Positions 16,804 to 25,973 of a stretch of DNA of 64,000 bases are shown one piece after another. The stretch is from Nitratireductor aquimarinus. GTDB lineage: Bacteria; Pseudomonadota; Alphaproteobacteria; Rhizobiales; Rhizobiaceae. The position numbers and the translations under genes were made by a program. The notes under the pieces were generated by a model, which had not been told where the DNA came from, made no database searches, and was given only the letters and a program-made list of their open reading frames with translations. Position 1 is the first letter of the stretch, and each line of letters opens with the position of its first letter. Where the stretch lies: the NCBI RefSeq assembly GCF_017255295.1, contig NZ_JAFKDE010000011.1:62001-126000 (forward strand). Reading direction: 5' to 3'.

Positions 16804-17939
16804 AGGTCACGATCTGCGGCGCGGGCCGCACCGGACATCTCAACGCAGTGCTTTTCAGGCAGCAGCCGAATGTCAGCGTTTCCGTCTTCACCCGGAACGC
16901 CGAACTGGCTGAACTTTGGGCCTCTGGCGAGAGCCAGTGGGAGGCGCACACCGCTGACGGCGGTGTGCTCTCGGCGCGGCCAGACTATGTGGGCGTGGAT
17001 GCCGAACGGGCGCTCTCGCAGACGGATCTCGTCGTGGTGACCCAGCCCGCACAGGCGCGCGCCGGGCTTCTTGAACAGCTTGCGCCACACCTCCCGCAGG
17101 AGAGGCGCGTCTTTCTCGGCGCGATCCCCGGCTTTTGCGGGTTCGACTGGCTGGCCGCCGAGATTCTGGCTGGACACGACAATGTCGTGATCTGGGGCAT
17201 GAAGGATGTGCCCCACACGGCGTTCGACCTGACGCCTGGAAAGCGCGTGCGCATGGGCGGCGCAAAGGCGCAGCTTTATGCAGCGCTTCACCGCCGCGAG
17301 GATGACGCCCACGGTGCGGAACTGGCTGGCATGCTTGCCACGCTGTTTGCGGCCCCGGTGACGATGCTGCGCGACTATCTGGAAATCACGCTCACCCCCG
17401 GCAATGCACTCATGCACCCCGCCGTGCTCTATGGCCTGATCGGCCCGGACGGGCCATGGCAGGGCAGAGCGTTCGACGCACCCGTCTGCTGGTGGAGCGA
17501 TTGCCCGCAAAAGGGCGCGGATCTCCTTGAGGCGTGTGATGCGGAAAATCAGGCGATCCGCCATGCGGCAGAGGCGAAGCTCGGCATCGATCTCAGCAGC
17601 GTCAAGCCGCTCCGGCAGGAATTGATCGAAGCCTATGGCGACCAGATCGGGGATGCCCGAAGCCTCTATTCGCTCCTGCGCACGAACCGCGCCTATGCCG
17701 GTATCAAAGCCCCCATGACGCCTGATCCGCAGGGGCAGGGGCTGGTGATCGACCGCGAAAGCCGCGCCTTCCACGAGGACATCGGTTTCGGGCAGGCCCT
17801 GCTGGTGGAGATGGCGAAACGGCTCGGCGTGGCGGTTCCCAACATCGCGAAAACCTATCGCTGGGCCTGTGATTATCACGGCGGGTTGGCCGATGCCGCG
17901 CCGGCCTATGTGCCCCGCAACTGGCCGGAGGCTGCGTGA
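16800..17939 (+). CDS. Opine dehydrogenase (octopine dehydrogenase family)
   Basis: NAD(P)-dependent enzyme of 379 residues with an N-terminal Rossmann domain (GAGRTG at residues 7-12) and the all-helical C-terminal octopine-dehydrogenase domain. The catalytic histidine is probably H206 in MHPAVLYG. The family condenses a 2-oxo acid with an amine and reduces the imine, or runs the reverse. In the sbn cluster this position is held by SbnB, an ornithine-cyclodeaminase-like protein of a different family. The enzyme here could either release diaminopropionate or build a carboxyethylamino (opine) unit. Start ATG 16800 overlaps the previous stop (ATGA). Confidence 0.8.
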   Translation: MKVTICGAGRTGHLNAVLFRQQPNVSVSVFTRNAELAELWASGESQWEAHTADGGVLSARPDYVGVDAERALSQTDLVVVTQPAQARAGLLEQLAPHLPQERRVFLGAIPGFCGFDWLAAEILAGHDNVVIWGMKDVPHTAFDLTPGKRVRMGGAKAQLYAALHRREDDAHGAELAGMLATLFAAPVTMLRDYLEITLTPGNALMHPAVLYGLIGPDGPWQGRAFDAPVCWWSDCPQKGADLLEACDAENQAIRHAAEAKLGIDLSSVKPLRQELIEAYGDQIGDARSLYSLLRTNRAYAGIKAPMTPDPQGQGLVIDRESRAFHEDIGFGQALLVEMAKRLGVAVPNIAKTYRWACDYHGGLADAAPAYVPRNWPEAA

Positions 17940-19828
17940 TGGATGACATTCGCCTTTACACCGCCGCCAGTCTCGATGAAGCGCCTTTGCGGGAAAACGC
18001 AGTGCAGAACGCACTGCGAAGGCTCATCCGCTGCCTGTTCGCCGAAGGCCTGCTCGATCCGGCGGCCCTGCAATGGGCCGGGGACAGAAATGAGGCGGAA
18101 CTTCCGCTCTGGCCATCGCGCCGGGTTCTCCATTTCGCTGATCTGCGTCGTGCGCCCGCCGGCACACTGCGCAATTTCGGACCGATGGAGCTTGTCGATG
18201 CGGCAGGCGTTCGCGCCCGCATCGAGCACCCCGTCACGCTGGTGCGGGCGATTGCCCCGAGCCTTGCCATGTCGCCCGCGGCCAATGGCATCACACATCT
18301 CCTGCGCGACATCGAAAACAGCATGGCAAACGACATTCTGGCGCGTCGCTACCGCGCGGATTGGAGCGCGGGGCTGCGACGCCGGATCGATGATGGGAAG
18401 GCCCCCGGCCTCCTTGCCTATCTGCAGGAGACCCTGCCGCCCCATCTGGCGGCGATGTTCCTCGATCAATGGGGCGCGCTTGAAGGGCACCCCTTCTATC
18501 CAACGTGGAAGGCGCGCCCGGGCCTCTCGGCAGAAGACGTGGAAGCGTTCTCGCCCGAGTTCGGCGCGCGGGTGCCGGTGCGTATTGCCGCGCTGCGCAG
18601 GGACTGGGCCCATGTCGAGAGAATGCCTCATGTGGCCGATTATTCCGACTGGTTCGCGCAGAATTTCCCCGATTGCTGGCGGGACTGGTCGCACCGGTTG
18701 GAGGCGTGCGGCCAGGTGGTAACGGAGTGGATACCGCTGCCGATCCATGCCTGGCATCTGACGCATTTCGTGCGCCACGAATTTGCAGACGAGATCGCCC
18801 GTGGCGTGCTCGACCCGGAAGGCCCCGACTTGGTGACGCTGCCTTCCATGTCGTTCCGCACCATGCTGCCGGAGACGCAAACCCCGCGCCCCTTCATCAA
18901 ATTGCCGGTCGCGATCTGGATGACCAGCGAGCAGCGCACCCTGCAGGCCAAGTCCATCCATATGGGGCCGCGCCTCAGCACGATGATCCGCGATATCCTG
19001 ATGCGCGAAGGGGAGGCGCTAACCGACAGGCTCGACATTTTCACCGAGGAGCTGGGCGCGATCCTCCGCGATCCCGAAACGGGCGATGAGCATCCCGGCC
19101 GCTTTCTCTCGGTTGTCTATCGCAACACCGATGTGCTGAAGCTTGCCGACGGTCAGATCGCGGTCGCCGTTGCCGCCCTTCTTGCCGAAAGCCCGCTCGA
19201 TGGCCGGCCTCTCATCTGCGAGCTGATCGCCCGGGGAGACGAGGGCGGCGAGGGCGATGCGGCGGTGGAAGCCTTCTTCCGCTCCTATGCACGCACCATC
19301 ATCGAGCCCGTGCTCACCATGTATCTGCTCTATGGCATTGCCTTCGAGGCGCATCAGCAGAACAGCACCATCCTGTTCGATGCGGCGGGCAGGCCACGAA
19401 AACTGCTGATCCGCGATTTCGGCGATGGCCGCAGCTTCGCACCGCTTTTCGAGGAACGTGGCTTCCGGCTGAAACCCTTTGTGCGGGAGGGCATTCTACC
19501 CACCACGTTCGACGAGGATATCGGCCCGGTGCGGTCCTTCCTCATCGATGCCTGCTTCGTCTGCCATCTGCACGAGATCGCGCTCACCCTCACCGATCAC
19601 TATGAGCTCCGCGACACAGGCCTGTGGCGCATTCTCAGAGAAGAAGCGGAAAGCGTTTTCGACGCGCTGCGCCCGCGCATGCTGAGCGACGCCTTCTGGC
19701 AGCGGGAGCGTGCGGCGTTCCTTGAAGAGCCCTGGCCGACGCGCTCCGTTCTGCGCATGCATCTGGAGCGATACCGCGACTACCGCGCCGAGCACACGCT
19801 GCCCAACCCGCTGGCGGAGGCGCAATGA
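17939..19828 (+). CDS. NRPS-independent siderophore synthetase (IucA/IucC family)
   Basis: Synthetase of 629 residues, the usual size of IucA/IucC proteins. Conserved stretches include [22 protein letters not shown] and [15 protein letters not shown] in the ATP-binding half, and EAHQQNS and RDFGDGR (near 492) in the C-terminal ferric-reductase-like half. The enzyme adenylates a carboxylate such as citrate, a dicarboxylate or 2-oxoglutarate and couples it to an amine. It is the only NIS synthetase of the cluster; staphyloferrin B needs three. The start overlaps the previous stop by one base (TGATG). A-, B- or C-type preference is not assigned. Confidence 0.9.
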   Translation: MDDIRLYTAASLDEAPLRENAVQNALRRLIRCLFAEGLLDPAALQWAGDRNEAELPLWPSRRVLHFADLRRAPAGTLRNFGPMELVDAAGVRARIEHPVTLVRAIAPSLAMSPAANGITHLLRDIENSMANDILARRYRADWSAGLRRRIDDGKAPGLLAYLQETLPPHLAAMFLDQWGALEGHPFYPTWKARPGLSAEDVEAFSPEFGARVPVRIAALRRDWAHVERMPHVADYSDWFAQNFPDCWRDWSHRLEACGQVVTEWIPLPIHAWHLTHFVRHEFADEIARGVLDPEGPDLVTLPSMSFRTMLPETQTPRPFIKLPVAIWMTSEQRTLQAKSIHMGPRLSTMIRDILMREGEALTDRLDIFTEELGAILRDPETGDEHPGRFLSVVYRNTDVLKLADGQIAVAVAALLAESPLDGRPLICELIARGDEGGEGDAAVEAFFRSYARTIIEPVLTMYLLYGIAFEAHQQNSTILFDAAGRPRKLLIRDFGDGRSFAPLFEERGFRLKPFVREGILPTTFDEDIGPVRSFLIDACFVCHLHEIALTLTDHYELRDTGLWRILREEAESVFDALRPRMLSDAFWQRERAAFLEEPWPTRSVLRMHLERYRDYRAEHTLPNPLAEAQ

Positions 19829-21045
19829 CGCTCACGGCAACGGTCATTCGCGGCTTCGGGCCGGTCTTTGTTCTGCTCTTTGCGCTGCAATTCGTTTCCA
19901 TGGGCGCGATGGAGATGAGCGGGCCGTTCTGGCCGCTGCACATCGAGGCGCTGAGCGCTTCTGAAAACGCCTTCGCCCTTGCCGGCATCGGCGTCTACGT
20001 GCTTCCCATGCTCGGCATGTCGCTGACCAGCGCTTTCTGGGGGTGGATGGGTGACCGCTACGGCAACCGGTTGATGATGGTGCGCGCGCTTGCGGGGCTG
20101 GCCGTCACGCAATTGCTGGTGGCCTTCGCAACCGATGTGTGGACCATCATGGCCCTGCGCTTTCTGCAGGGGGGATGCGCGGGCTATATCGCCCCGGCGC
20201 AGGCCTATGGGGTTCAGGTCACCGGGGGCAGGGACCGCACAAGCCTGTTCGCCTGGCTCCAGGTGGCCACCAATGTGGGCTCGCTTGGCGGCGCGTTTCT
20301 GGGCGGACTGATCCTCGATGCCTACCCCTTTGCCGTGATCAACCTCACCGCCGGCGCGGTCTGCGCCCTCTGCGCCCTTGTCGCCTGGCTAAGCCTGCCG
20401 ACACCGCAGGGCGAAGCGCCCGCCGTGGGCGCGTGCAGGGTGCAGGCGCGGCCGGCCGAGGCGCCTGTCACCGCGCTCTTTGTTTTGATGGGCACGCTCA
20501 TTGCCAGCCGCATGGTGCTTCAGGTTCCGTTCGCGCTCTACATGACGCAGGTTTTCGGCGCGGCCCACTGGGTTGCCGGCTTCAGCTACGGCCTGCTCGC
20601 TCTCGGTTTCGTGCTTGCCGCGCCGCTGTGGGCGCGGTTCCTCGAAGAGCGGCCCAACGCCTTTGTGCTGGGCTGGAGCGTGCTGATCTCGACTGCGTGC
20701 CTGCTCGTCACGCATCTCGCTGGGGCCACCAGCTCCGTTGCGACATTCACCATGCTCTATTTCCTCTGGGGTGTGCTTCTGGGCGGCACCACGCCCGTTC
20801 TGCTCTCGCTTGTCTCGGCAGCCACGCCGGGCGACCGGCAGGGGCGGGCGCTTGGCCTCGCGCAAAGCTGGCAGCAGGGCGCATCCGTGATCGGCATCAC
20901 CGCCGGCGTCATCGCAACGCGGCTCCTGGGACTGGAAGCCGCGTTCCCACTCGTCTCATCCCTCTACGCCCTCTCCACCTGCATTGCGCTCGGCACATGG
21001 CTGAGGGAGCGACACTCAAACAAACAGGAGATTTCAAATGACTGA
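19825..21045 (+). CDS. MFS transporter, probable siderophore exporter
   Basis: Major-facilitator protein of 406 residues with about 12 membrane segments and a loop-2/3 motif [13 protein letters not shown] near residues 73-85. It starts 4 bases inside the synthetase gene (ATGA) and ends inside the binding-protein gene, so it is part of the siderophore operon. In the same position staphylococcal clusters encode the exporter SbnD. Export of the finished siderophore is the most likely role; import of the ferric complex seems less likely because a complete ABC importer follows. Confidence 0.82.
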   Translation: MTLTATVIRGFGPVFVLLFALQFVSMGAMEMSGPFWPLHIEALSASENAFALAGIGVYVLPMLGMSLTSAFWGWMGDRYGNRLMMVRALAGLAVTQLLVAFATDVWTIMALRFLQGGCAGYIAPAQAYGVQVTGGRDRTSLFAWLQVATNVGSLGGAFLGGLILDAYPFAVINLTAGAVCALCALVAWLSLPTPQGEAPAVGACRVQARPAEAPVTALFVLMGTLIASRMVLQVPFALYMTQVFGAAHWVAGFSYGLLALGFVLAAPLWARFLEERPNAFVLGWSVLISTACLLVTHLAGATSSVATFTMLYFLWGVLLGGTTPVLLSLVSAATPGDRQGRALGLAQSWQQGASVIGITAGVIATRLLGLEAAFPLVSSLYALSTCIALGTWLRERHSNKQEISND

Positions 21046-22213
21046 AAGACGAACCCTGCTTGGCTCCATCGCCATGGCAGTTCTGCTGACCCTGACCGTG
21101 CCATCAGGGTTGGCTCTTGCCAATGACAAGCCGGCGGCTCAGGCGCAGGCACCGCTTGTCGTGACCGATATTGCAGGCCGCGAGGTCACCGTTCAGGCGC
21201 CCGTTCAGCGGATCTTGCTGGGCGAGGGCAGACAGCTTTACCTCATTGCATCGCTCGCCCCGGAAAACCCGCTTTCGCGCATCGTCGCCTGGCGCAACGA
21301 CTTGATTGAGGCGGACCCTGCCACCTATGCGCAGTATCTGATGGCGTTTCCCGAGCTTGCGGACCTCACCACGTTCAAGGGGCAGGAAGACAGTCTGATC
21401 GATATCGAGTCGGCCATCATCCAGAAGCCCGATGTGGTTCTGCTCAACCTCGAGGCCATGCGCGCCAATGAGGACGCCGAATATGTCGAGAAGCTCGCCG
21501 CGCTCGATATTCCGGTTCTCTATGTGGACTTCCGGCACATGCCGCTCGAAAACACCGATCCGACAATCCGCCTTCTCGGCAAGATCATGGGCCGCGAGGA
21601 CAGGGCGGAGGAAATCGTCGCCTTTCGGCGCAAGGCAATGGCCGAGGTGACCGATGTCATCGCCGCGCAGAGGCCTGAACGACCGAACGTGTTCATTGAG
21701 CGCATCGGCGGCTATTCGGAGGAATGCTGCCTCACATTCGGGCCGGAGAATTTTGGCAAATATGCCGAGCTCGCCGGCGGCCACAATATCGGCAGCGATT
21801 TCCTGCCCGCCACCTTCGGCCAGCTCAACCCGGAACAGGTGATCGTCTCCAACCCGGATCATGTGGTCGTTACCAGCGCGGACTGGGAAGCCTATGTTCC
21901 CGGCGGGCGCTGGATACCGGTCGGTCCGGGCGAAGACACCGAAAACGCGCGCGAAAAGCTGGACTGGTACACGACGCGCAACGCCTATGCCGGCACCGAG
22001 GCGCAGGAAAAGCAGAATTTCCACGGCATCTGGCACCAGTTCTACAACAGCCCCTATGATTTCGTGGCCGTGCAGCAGATGGCGAAATGGTTCCATCCCG
22101 AGCTCTTTGCCGATCTGGACCCGGACGAGACATTTGCGGAATATCACCGCCGCTTCCTGCCCGTAGACTATCTGCCGGGCTACGCCGTGAGCCTGTCCGA
22201 CAATCCGTCATGA
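21038..22213 (+). CDS. Ferric-siderophore ABC transporter, substrate-binding protein
   Basis: Periplasmic binding protein of 391 residues with a signal peptide (about 1-28, cleavage near ALA-ND). The body has the two-lobe Peripla_BP_2 (FhuD/FecB type) pattern: [20 protein letters not shown], then PDVVLLN and a central helix region. It overlaps the exporter gene by 8 bases and the permease by 4. No lipobox is visible, so it is probably soluble. It should deliver the ferric siderophore made by this operon to the following permease. Confidence 0.85.
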   Translation: MTERRTLLGSIAMAVLLTLTVPSGLALANDKPAAQAQAPLVVTDIAGREVTVQAPVQRILLGEGRQLYLIASLAPENPLSRIVAWRNDLIEADPATYAQYLMAFPELADLTTFKGQEDSLIDIESAIIQKPDVVLLNLEAMRANEDAEYVEKLAALDIPVLYVDFRHMPLENTDPTIRLLGKIMGREDRAEEIVAFRRKAMAEVTDVIAAQRPERPNVFIERIGGYSEECCLTFGPENFGKYAELAGGHNIGSDFLPATFGQLNPEQVIVSNPDHVVVTSADWEAYVPGGRWIPVGPGEDTENAREKLDWYTTRNAYAGTEAQEKQNFHGIWHQFYNSPYDFVAVQQMAKWFHPELFADLDPDETFAEYHRRFLPVDYLPGYAVSLSDNPS

Positions 22214-23277
22214 CCGGCATTCGCAGTGAAACAGCGCCCCTTTCGGGGCGCACCTCCTATCAGGCGCTGACCCTGCGGCGAAAGCTCGTTCTCGCCGCTC
22301 TCTCCATCGCTCTCGTTCTGGCGCTGATCGGCGACATCGCAACAGGGCCGGCAAGCTATGGCCTTTGGGATGTGGCGCGCACGCTGATCGCGCCGGCCGA
22401 GGCCGATGCGCAGATGCGTGTCATCGTCTGGTCCATCCGCACGCCGGCCGCCTTAATGGCCATTGTCGTGGGCATGGCGCTCGCCATTGGCGGGGCGCAG
22501 ATGCAGACCATTTTGAACAACCCGCTGGCGAGCCCCTTCACGCTGGGCATTTCAGCCGGCGCGAGCTTCGGCGCGGCGCTGGCCATCGCTTTCGGTGTCG
22601 CCCTCATTCCGGCAGCGGGCGAATATGTGGTTGCGGTCAACGCTTTCGTGGTCGCCATGGCGACGGCCTGTCTCATCCACATGGCGAGCATCAGGCGCGG
22701 GGCGTCCATCCAGACCATCGTTCTGTTCGGCATCGCGCTTGTCTTCAGCTTCAACACCGCGCTGGCCATCACCCAGTATTTCGCCAATCAGGAGGCGGTT
22801 GCTGCCATCGTGTTCTGGACCATGGGGAGCCTCGCCAAGGCCACATGGCCGAAATTCTTCATGACCGCGCTCGCTGTGGCCATCACGCTGCCGATCTTCC
22901 TGCGCCGCCGCTGGCAGCTTTCCGCGCTGCGGCTGGGCGAGGCGAGGGCGGCCAGCTTCGGCATACCGGTGCGCCGCCTGCGGCTTGAAACGCTGATCCT
23001 CGTGTCGCTTCTCTCGGCCATTCCGGTGGCCTTTGTGGGCACGATCGGCTTCGTCGGGCTCGTTGGCCCGCATATCGCGCGCATGATGGTGGGCGAGGAC
23101 CAGCGTTTTCTCCTGCCGGCAAGCGCGCTGACCGGCGCGCTGATCATGTCGCTGAGTTCGATCCTGGCAAAGGTCGCTGTGCCCGGCGTCGTGCTGCCCA
23201 TCGGCATCGTGACCGCGGCCGTTGGCCTGCCGGTCTTCCTCTATCTGATCCTCAAGAACGGGAGAGAGATATGGTAG
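22210..23277 (+). CDS. Ferric-siderophore ABC transporter permease (FecCD family)
   Basis: Permease of 355 residues with 8-10 hydrophobic segments. FecCD marks are GGAQMQTILNNPLASPFTLGIS near residue 95 and GFVGLVGPHIARMMVGED near 280. Only one permease gene is present, so the importer probably uses a homodimer. The start chosen is ATG 22210, overlapping the binding-protein stop as ATGA; a longer open reading upstream lies inside the binding-protein gene and is not credible. It overlaps the ATPase gene by 7 bases. Confidence 0.88.
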   Translation: MTGIRSETAPLSGRTSYQALTLRRKLVLAALSIALVLALIGDIATGPASYGLWDVARTLIAPAEADAQMRVIVWSIRTPAALMAIVVGMALAIGGAQMQTILNNPLASPFTLGISAGASFGAALAIAFGVALIPAAGEYVVAVNAFVVAMATACLIHMASIRRGASIQTIVLFGIALVFSFNTALAITQYFANQEAVAAIVFWTMGSLAKATWPKFFMTALAVAITLPIFLRRRWQLSALRLGEARAASFGIPVRRLRLETLILVSLLSAIPVAFVGTIGFVGLVGPHIARMMVGEDQRFLLPASALTGALIMSLSSILAKVAVPGVVLPIGIVTAAVGLPVFLYLILKNGREIW

Positions 23278-24023
23278 TTTTGAGCACGGATCGCCTGGGT
23301 GTTCGCTTCGGGTCGCGTGATGTGCTGCGCGACATCACGCTGCCGCCCTGCGACGGCGGCAAGGTGGTTGCCATTGTCGGCCCCAACGCGGCGGGCAAGT
23401 CGACCCTCTTCCGCCGCATCGCCGCCCTTCTGCCGGGGCCGGGCTCCTTCAGCATCAGAAATGTGCGCGATCCCGCCCGGGCCATCGCCTACATGCCGCA
23501 GGACCAGAGCGGCAGTGCGGTTCTGACCGTCTTCGAGGCCGTTCTGCTGGCCCGCAAGCAGGTGAGCGGCTGGCGGCTGCGAAACGGTGACCTGATGGCG
23601 GTCGACCAGACGCTTCAAACGCTTGGCATCGACCATCTCGCCGACGAGGTGCTGTCGGAACTGAGTGGCGGGCAGCGCCAGCTTGTCGGGCTTGCCCAGT
23701 GCCTCGTGCGCGATCCGCAGGTGCTGCTTCTGGACGAGCCGACCAGCGCGCTCGACATGAACCGCCAGCTGGAAGCCCTGAGCTGTGTGCGCGGGCTGGC
23801 GCGCGAAAAGGACATGCTCGTCCTGATCGCGCTGCACGACCTCAACCTGGCGCTGAAATTCGCCGACGAGGTGGCGATCCTGTCAAACGGAACGCTTCAT
23901 GCTTTTGGGCCGGCGGCCAATGTGCTGACCCCCGACAACCTCGCCACCAGCTTCCGCGTGCGCGCCCGCGTCGAGCCCTGCTCACGGGGTGAACCGCATC
24001 TCATCGTGGATGAGGCGATCTGA
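23271..24023 (+). CDS. Ferric-siderophore ABC transporter ATP-binding protein
   Basis: ATPase of 250 residues of the FepC/FhuC type. Walker A is GPNAAGKST (about residues 41-49), signature LSGGQRQLVGLAQ near 132, Walker B LLLDEPTSALD near 153 and the switch histidine in ALHDLN. The size is typical. It is the last gene of the ten-kilobase siderophore operon and overlaps the permease stop. No terminator is evident in the following 140 bases. A TonB-dependent outer-membrane receptor, needed for uptake, is not in the window. Confidence 0.88.
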   Translation: MVVLSTDRLGVRFGSRDVLRDITLPPCDGGKVVAIVGPNAAGKSTLFRRIAALLPGPGSFSIRNVRDPARAIAYMPQDQSGSAVLTVFEAVLLARKQVSGWRLRNGDLMAVDQTLQTLGIDHLADEVLSELSGGQRQLVGLAQCLVRDPQVLLLDEPTSALDMNRQLEALSCVRGLAREKDMLVLIALHDLNLALKFADEVAILSNGTLHAFGPAANVLTPDNLATSFRVRARVEPCSRGEPHLIVDEAI

Positions 24024-24166
24024 GGGAGCCATTCGACGTTCAGTCTTGCGCGACCCGCCCGGAAATGCTTCGAACCGGCTGCAATCTTCAACTCTTGTGG
24101 CTGAGTGCATCATGGCTTGCCTGATCGGCGCCTGCGCACATCTCGGCCGATTTCGGGAGCGGCAAC

Positions 24167-24634
24167 ATGCAGGACCCATTCAGGCGCGCCACGCTGGGGG
24201 CGGGCGTCTTCTACCGCGATCCGACCGCCGCGCTGGACTGGCTCGAACGGGCATTCGGTTTTGAGCGTCATACCGTGGTGCGGGACAGGGACGGTGAACT
24301 CGTTCACTCCGAAATGCGCATCGGGGATGCCTGTATCATCGTCGATTCCGAATGGTCTTCCCATGTCGCCAGCCCGGCCTCGGTGGGCGCGAAGAACACG
24401 CAGGCTCTCTACATCAAGCTCAAGGGCGCGCTCGACGATCATTGCGAGCACGCCCGACAGGCCGGCGCAGAGATTTTGCAGGAGCCGGAAGACCAGATCT
24501 ACGGCGACCGCACCTATCGCGCACGCGATCCCGAGGGACATGTCTGGACATTCATCCAGCCTGTCCGATCCGTTTCCCGCGAGGAGGTTCAGAACCTGAC
24601 AGGCTGGTCCATTGAGGGCTGGCACGGGGAGTAG
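24167..24634 (+). CDS. VOC-family protein (glyoxalase/bleomycin-resistance fold)
   Basis: Small soluble protein of 155 residues with two beta-alpha-beta-beta-beta units: GAGVFYRDPTAALDWLERAFGFE at the start and YRARDPEGHVWTF near residue 115. The DPEGHxW motif is typical of VOC proteins. Many close relatives are unassigned enzymes or drug-binding proteins. It stands alone after the siderophore operon, with 143 bases between, so it probably has its own promoter. Substrate unknown. Confidence 0.82.
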   Translation: MQDPFRRATLGAGVFYRDPTAALDWLERAFGFERHTVVRDRDGELVHSEMRIGDACIIVDSEWSSHVASPASVGAKNTQALYIKLKGALDDHCEHARQAGAEILQEPEDQIYGDRTYRARDPEGHVWTFIQPVRSVSREEVQNLTGWSIEGWHGE

Positions 24635-24924
24635 GTGTGTGATGGGAGTAGTGAAGCCAGAGCGATGGCGGAGAGTGAAACGCCGGCGGCTGCATGCTTG
24701 TTACGGAGTTGTATAGTTCGTCCCTGAGGAACCGGAAGTCTGTCATGAGCCGGAGAACTCCACGCTAGCATGGCTCCTTACGCGAATTGGCTCGCCGAAA
24801 ACCAACGTTCCAGCGCCTGCCTGCATCCTCTTGAAATCGATGGTGAGACGGAGCCGCTTGTTTGAAGATTGCAACAAGTGTAGCCTTTTAGGGTGCCAAT
24901 GGGTGGATTTTTGTGAGGTACACG
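24635..24924. other. Intergenic stretch without recognisable feature
   Basis: These 290 bases show a visibly lower G+C content than the flanking operon and no convincing gene, hairpin or operator. A short minus-strand open frame near 24590-24750 resembles nothing known to me. Confidence 0.5.
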
Positions 24925-25176
24925 ATGGTTCGGAATATGCTTGTCGTTGCAGCAGCCGCCTTTGCCATAGCTGGCTGCACCACCACAGAGCGGGACGTTG
25001 GCGTGGGAGCCACAGCAGGTGCTGTTGTCGGCGGATTGGCCGACGGTGGTCGAGGAGCGCTTATTGGCGCCGGCGCAGGGGCGTTGGGCGGGCTTCTCGT
25101 TCGAAACCTTCGCAACGGATATTGCGAATATCGCGGTCGCGACGGTCGGATCTACAGGGCCCGGTGCCGTAAGTAG
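24925..25176 (+). CDS. Small glycine-zipper lipoprotein
   Basis: Precursor of 83 residues. A lipoprotein signal ends in AIAGC (cysteine near residue 17), followed by a glycine-zipper stretch GVGATAGAVVGGLADG and ALIGAGAGALGG that can form a membrane-inserting helix pair, and a basic C-terminus. Such proteins are common, short outer-membrane lipoproteins of rhizobia. The start is ATG 24925 with GAGG eight bases before it; an upstream GTG (24913) is in frame. Function unknown. Confidence 0.75.
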   Translation: MVRNMLVVAAAAFAIAGCTTTERDVGVGATAGAVVGGLADGGRGALIGAGAGALGGLLVRNLRNGYCEYRGRDGRIYRARCRK

Positions 25177-25334
25177 TTCCCGATCCGAATGTGCAGGATT
25201 TTCAAGTGGCGGAATTAGACGTCCGACAGGATTTTCTGCCGGACGCGCCGCAATCCCTGAGGCATTGACAATCGTTCGTGCCCAGGGAGCTGCATTGCTC
25301 GGGCCGGTGACGCTTTCGCGGGGCCTTAGACAGT

Positions 25335-25569
25335 TATGAATTGACGCGCTTCATTTTCGTGATCTTCTGCGGGGATGTTCGGCGTTGCCGTTTTCTCACC
25401 GCAGGCTGATCCCTGCTGGCTTCGCACCATTTCTTCTATCCATAGTCCTCTGGCTTTTACTTTGACAGCCTGATCGTCTCCTTCTGGAGAAGGACAGGTG
25501 GCGGCTCCATCTCTGTCATCCCATGAGTACTGGCGGTTGCCGTCTACGCTGGCGTTCCCAGCGTAGACG
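25335..25569 (-). other. Open frame of unknown origin downstream of a hairpin
   Basis: On the minus strand a frame remains open from the glycosylase remnant through the hairpin to a TAA at 25335-25337. The part after the hairpin has no resemblance to DNA-3-methyladenine glycosylase or to anything I can name. It may be the end of an inserted element or chance coding. The rest of the 25177-25680 stretch shows nothing else. Confidence 0.35.
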
Positions 25570-25576
25570 GCAACCG
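25534..25576. repeat. Perfect 19-bp inverted repeat (hairpin)
   Basis: Arms 25534-25552 and 25558-25576 are fully complementary (core GGTTGCCGTCTACGCTGG) around a 5-base loop. No T run follows on either strand, so it is not a usual terminator. It marks the exact point where similarity of the minus-strand frame to a glycosylase ends, which suggests an element boundary. Confidence 0.8.
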
Positions 25577-25651
25577 GAGAACCCCATTCCTTGTCGTAAT
25601 AGTCGAGGAACTCCGGCGCCGCACCTGACCAGCTACAGCGTGGTTCACCAT
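25570..25651 (-). pseudogene. Remnant of DNA-3-methyladenine glycosylase I (tag)
   Basis: The minus-strand translation reads RCSWSGAAPEFLDYYDKEWG, the characteristic N-terminus of DNA-3-methyladenine glycosylase I (Tag), which removes alkylated adenine from DNA. The initiator ATG-GTG-AAC at 25651 is out of frame with it by two bases, so the start is frameshifted, and the similarity stops at the 19-bp hairpin. About 27 codons survive of a gene that is normally near 190-200 codons long. Confidence 0.65.
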
Positions 25652-25679
25652 CGGCTCATGTGAAGAGCTTTGGCATCGT

Positions 25680-25967
25680 TCAGGCTTTCAAGAAGTCAAG
25701 CGCGGGTGTTGTCTTCTTGACGTCGACTTCGGTGATCTCGGCAATGACGACATTGTGCTCTACGAACGGATCGGTATTGATACGCCTCTCGATCTCTTCG
25801 CGGCTTTCTCCTGTCGCCAGAATCGCGCCGCCGCCTTCCGGTGTCAGAGAGCCCACACATTGAAAGATGCCGTCGCCGAAACCCTGAGCGATCCATTCGT
25901 TGTGGGCCGGCATGAAATCCGAGGCGGCTGATTTGTTTTCGGAGAAGCGGAGATAGATGATGAACAC
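25680..25967 (-). CDS. YciI-family protein
   Basis: Protein of 95 residues with the YciI fold: MFIIYLRFSENK, HNEWIAQGFGDGIFQCVGSL (conserved histidine near 22) and EGGGAILATGES. Family members are small ferredoxin-fold proteins; some have weak hydrolase or dehalogenase activity but most are unassigned. It lies 6 bases after the tetR-type gene on the same strand, so the two probably form an operon controlled by that repressor. Function not known. Confidence 0.8.
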   Translation of the reverse strand: MFIIYLRFSENKSAASDFMPAHNEWIAQGFGDGIFQCVGSLTPEGGGAILATGESREEIERRINTDPFVEHNVVIAEITEVDVKKTTPALDFLKA

Positions 25968-25973
25968 TGTTGT

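Noticed and set aside
22087-22209. Longer N-terminus for the FecCD permease
   Set aside because: The extension lies within the binding-protein gene in another frame; the ATGA overlap at 22210 gives the normal family N-terminus.
24590-24771. Small minus-strand frames after the VOC gene
   Set aside because: No resemblance to known proteins, no ribosome-binding site and overlap with the VOC gene end.
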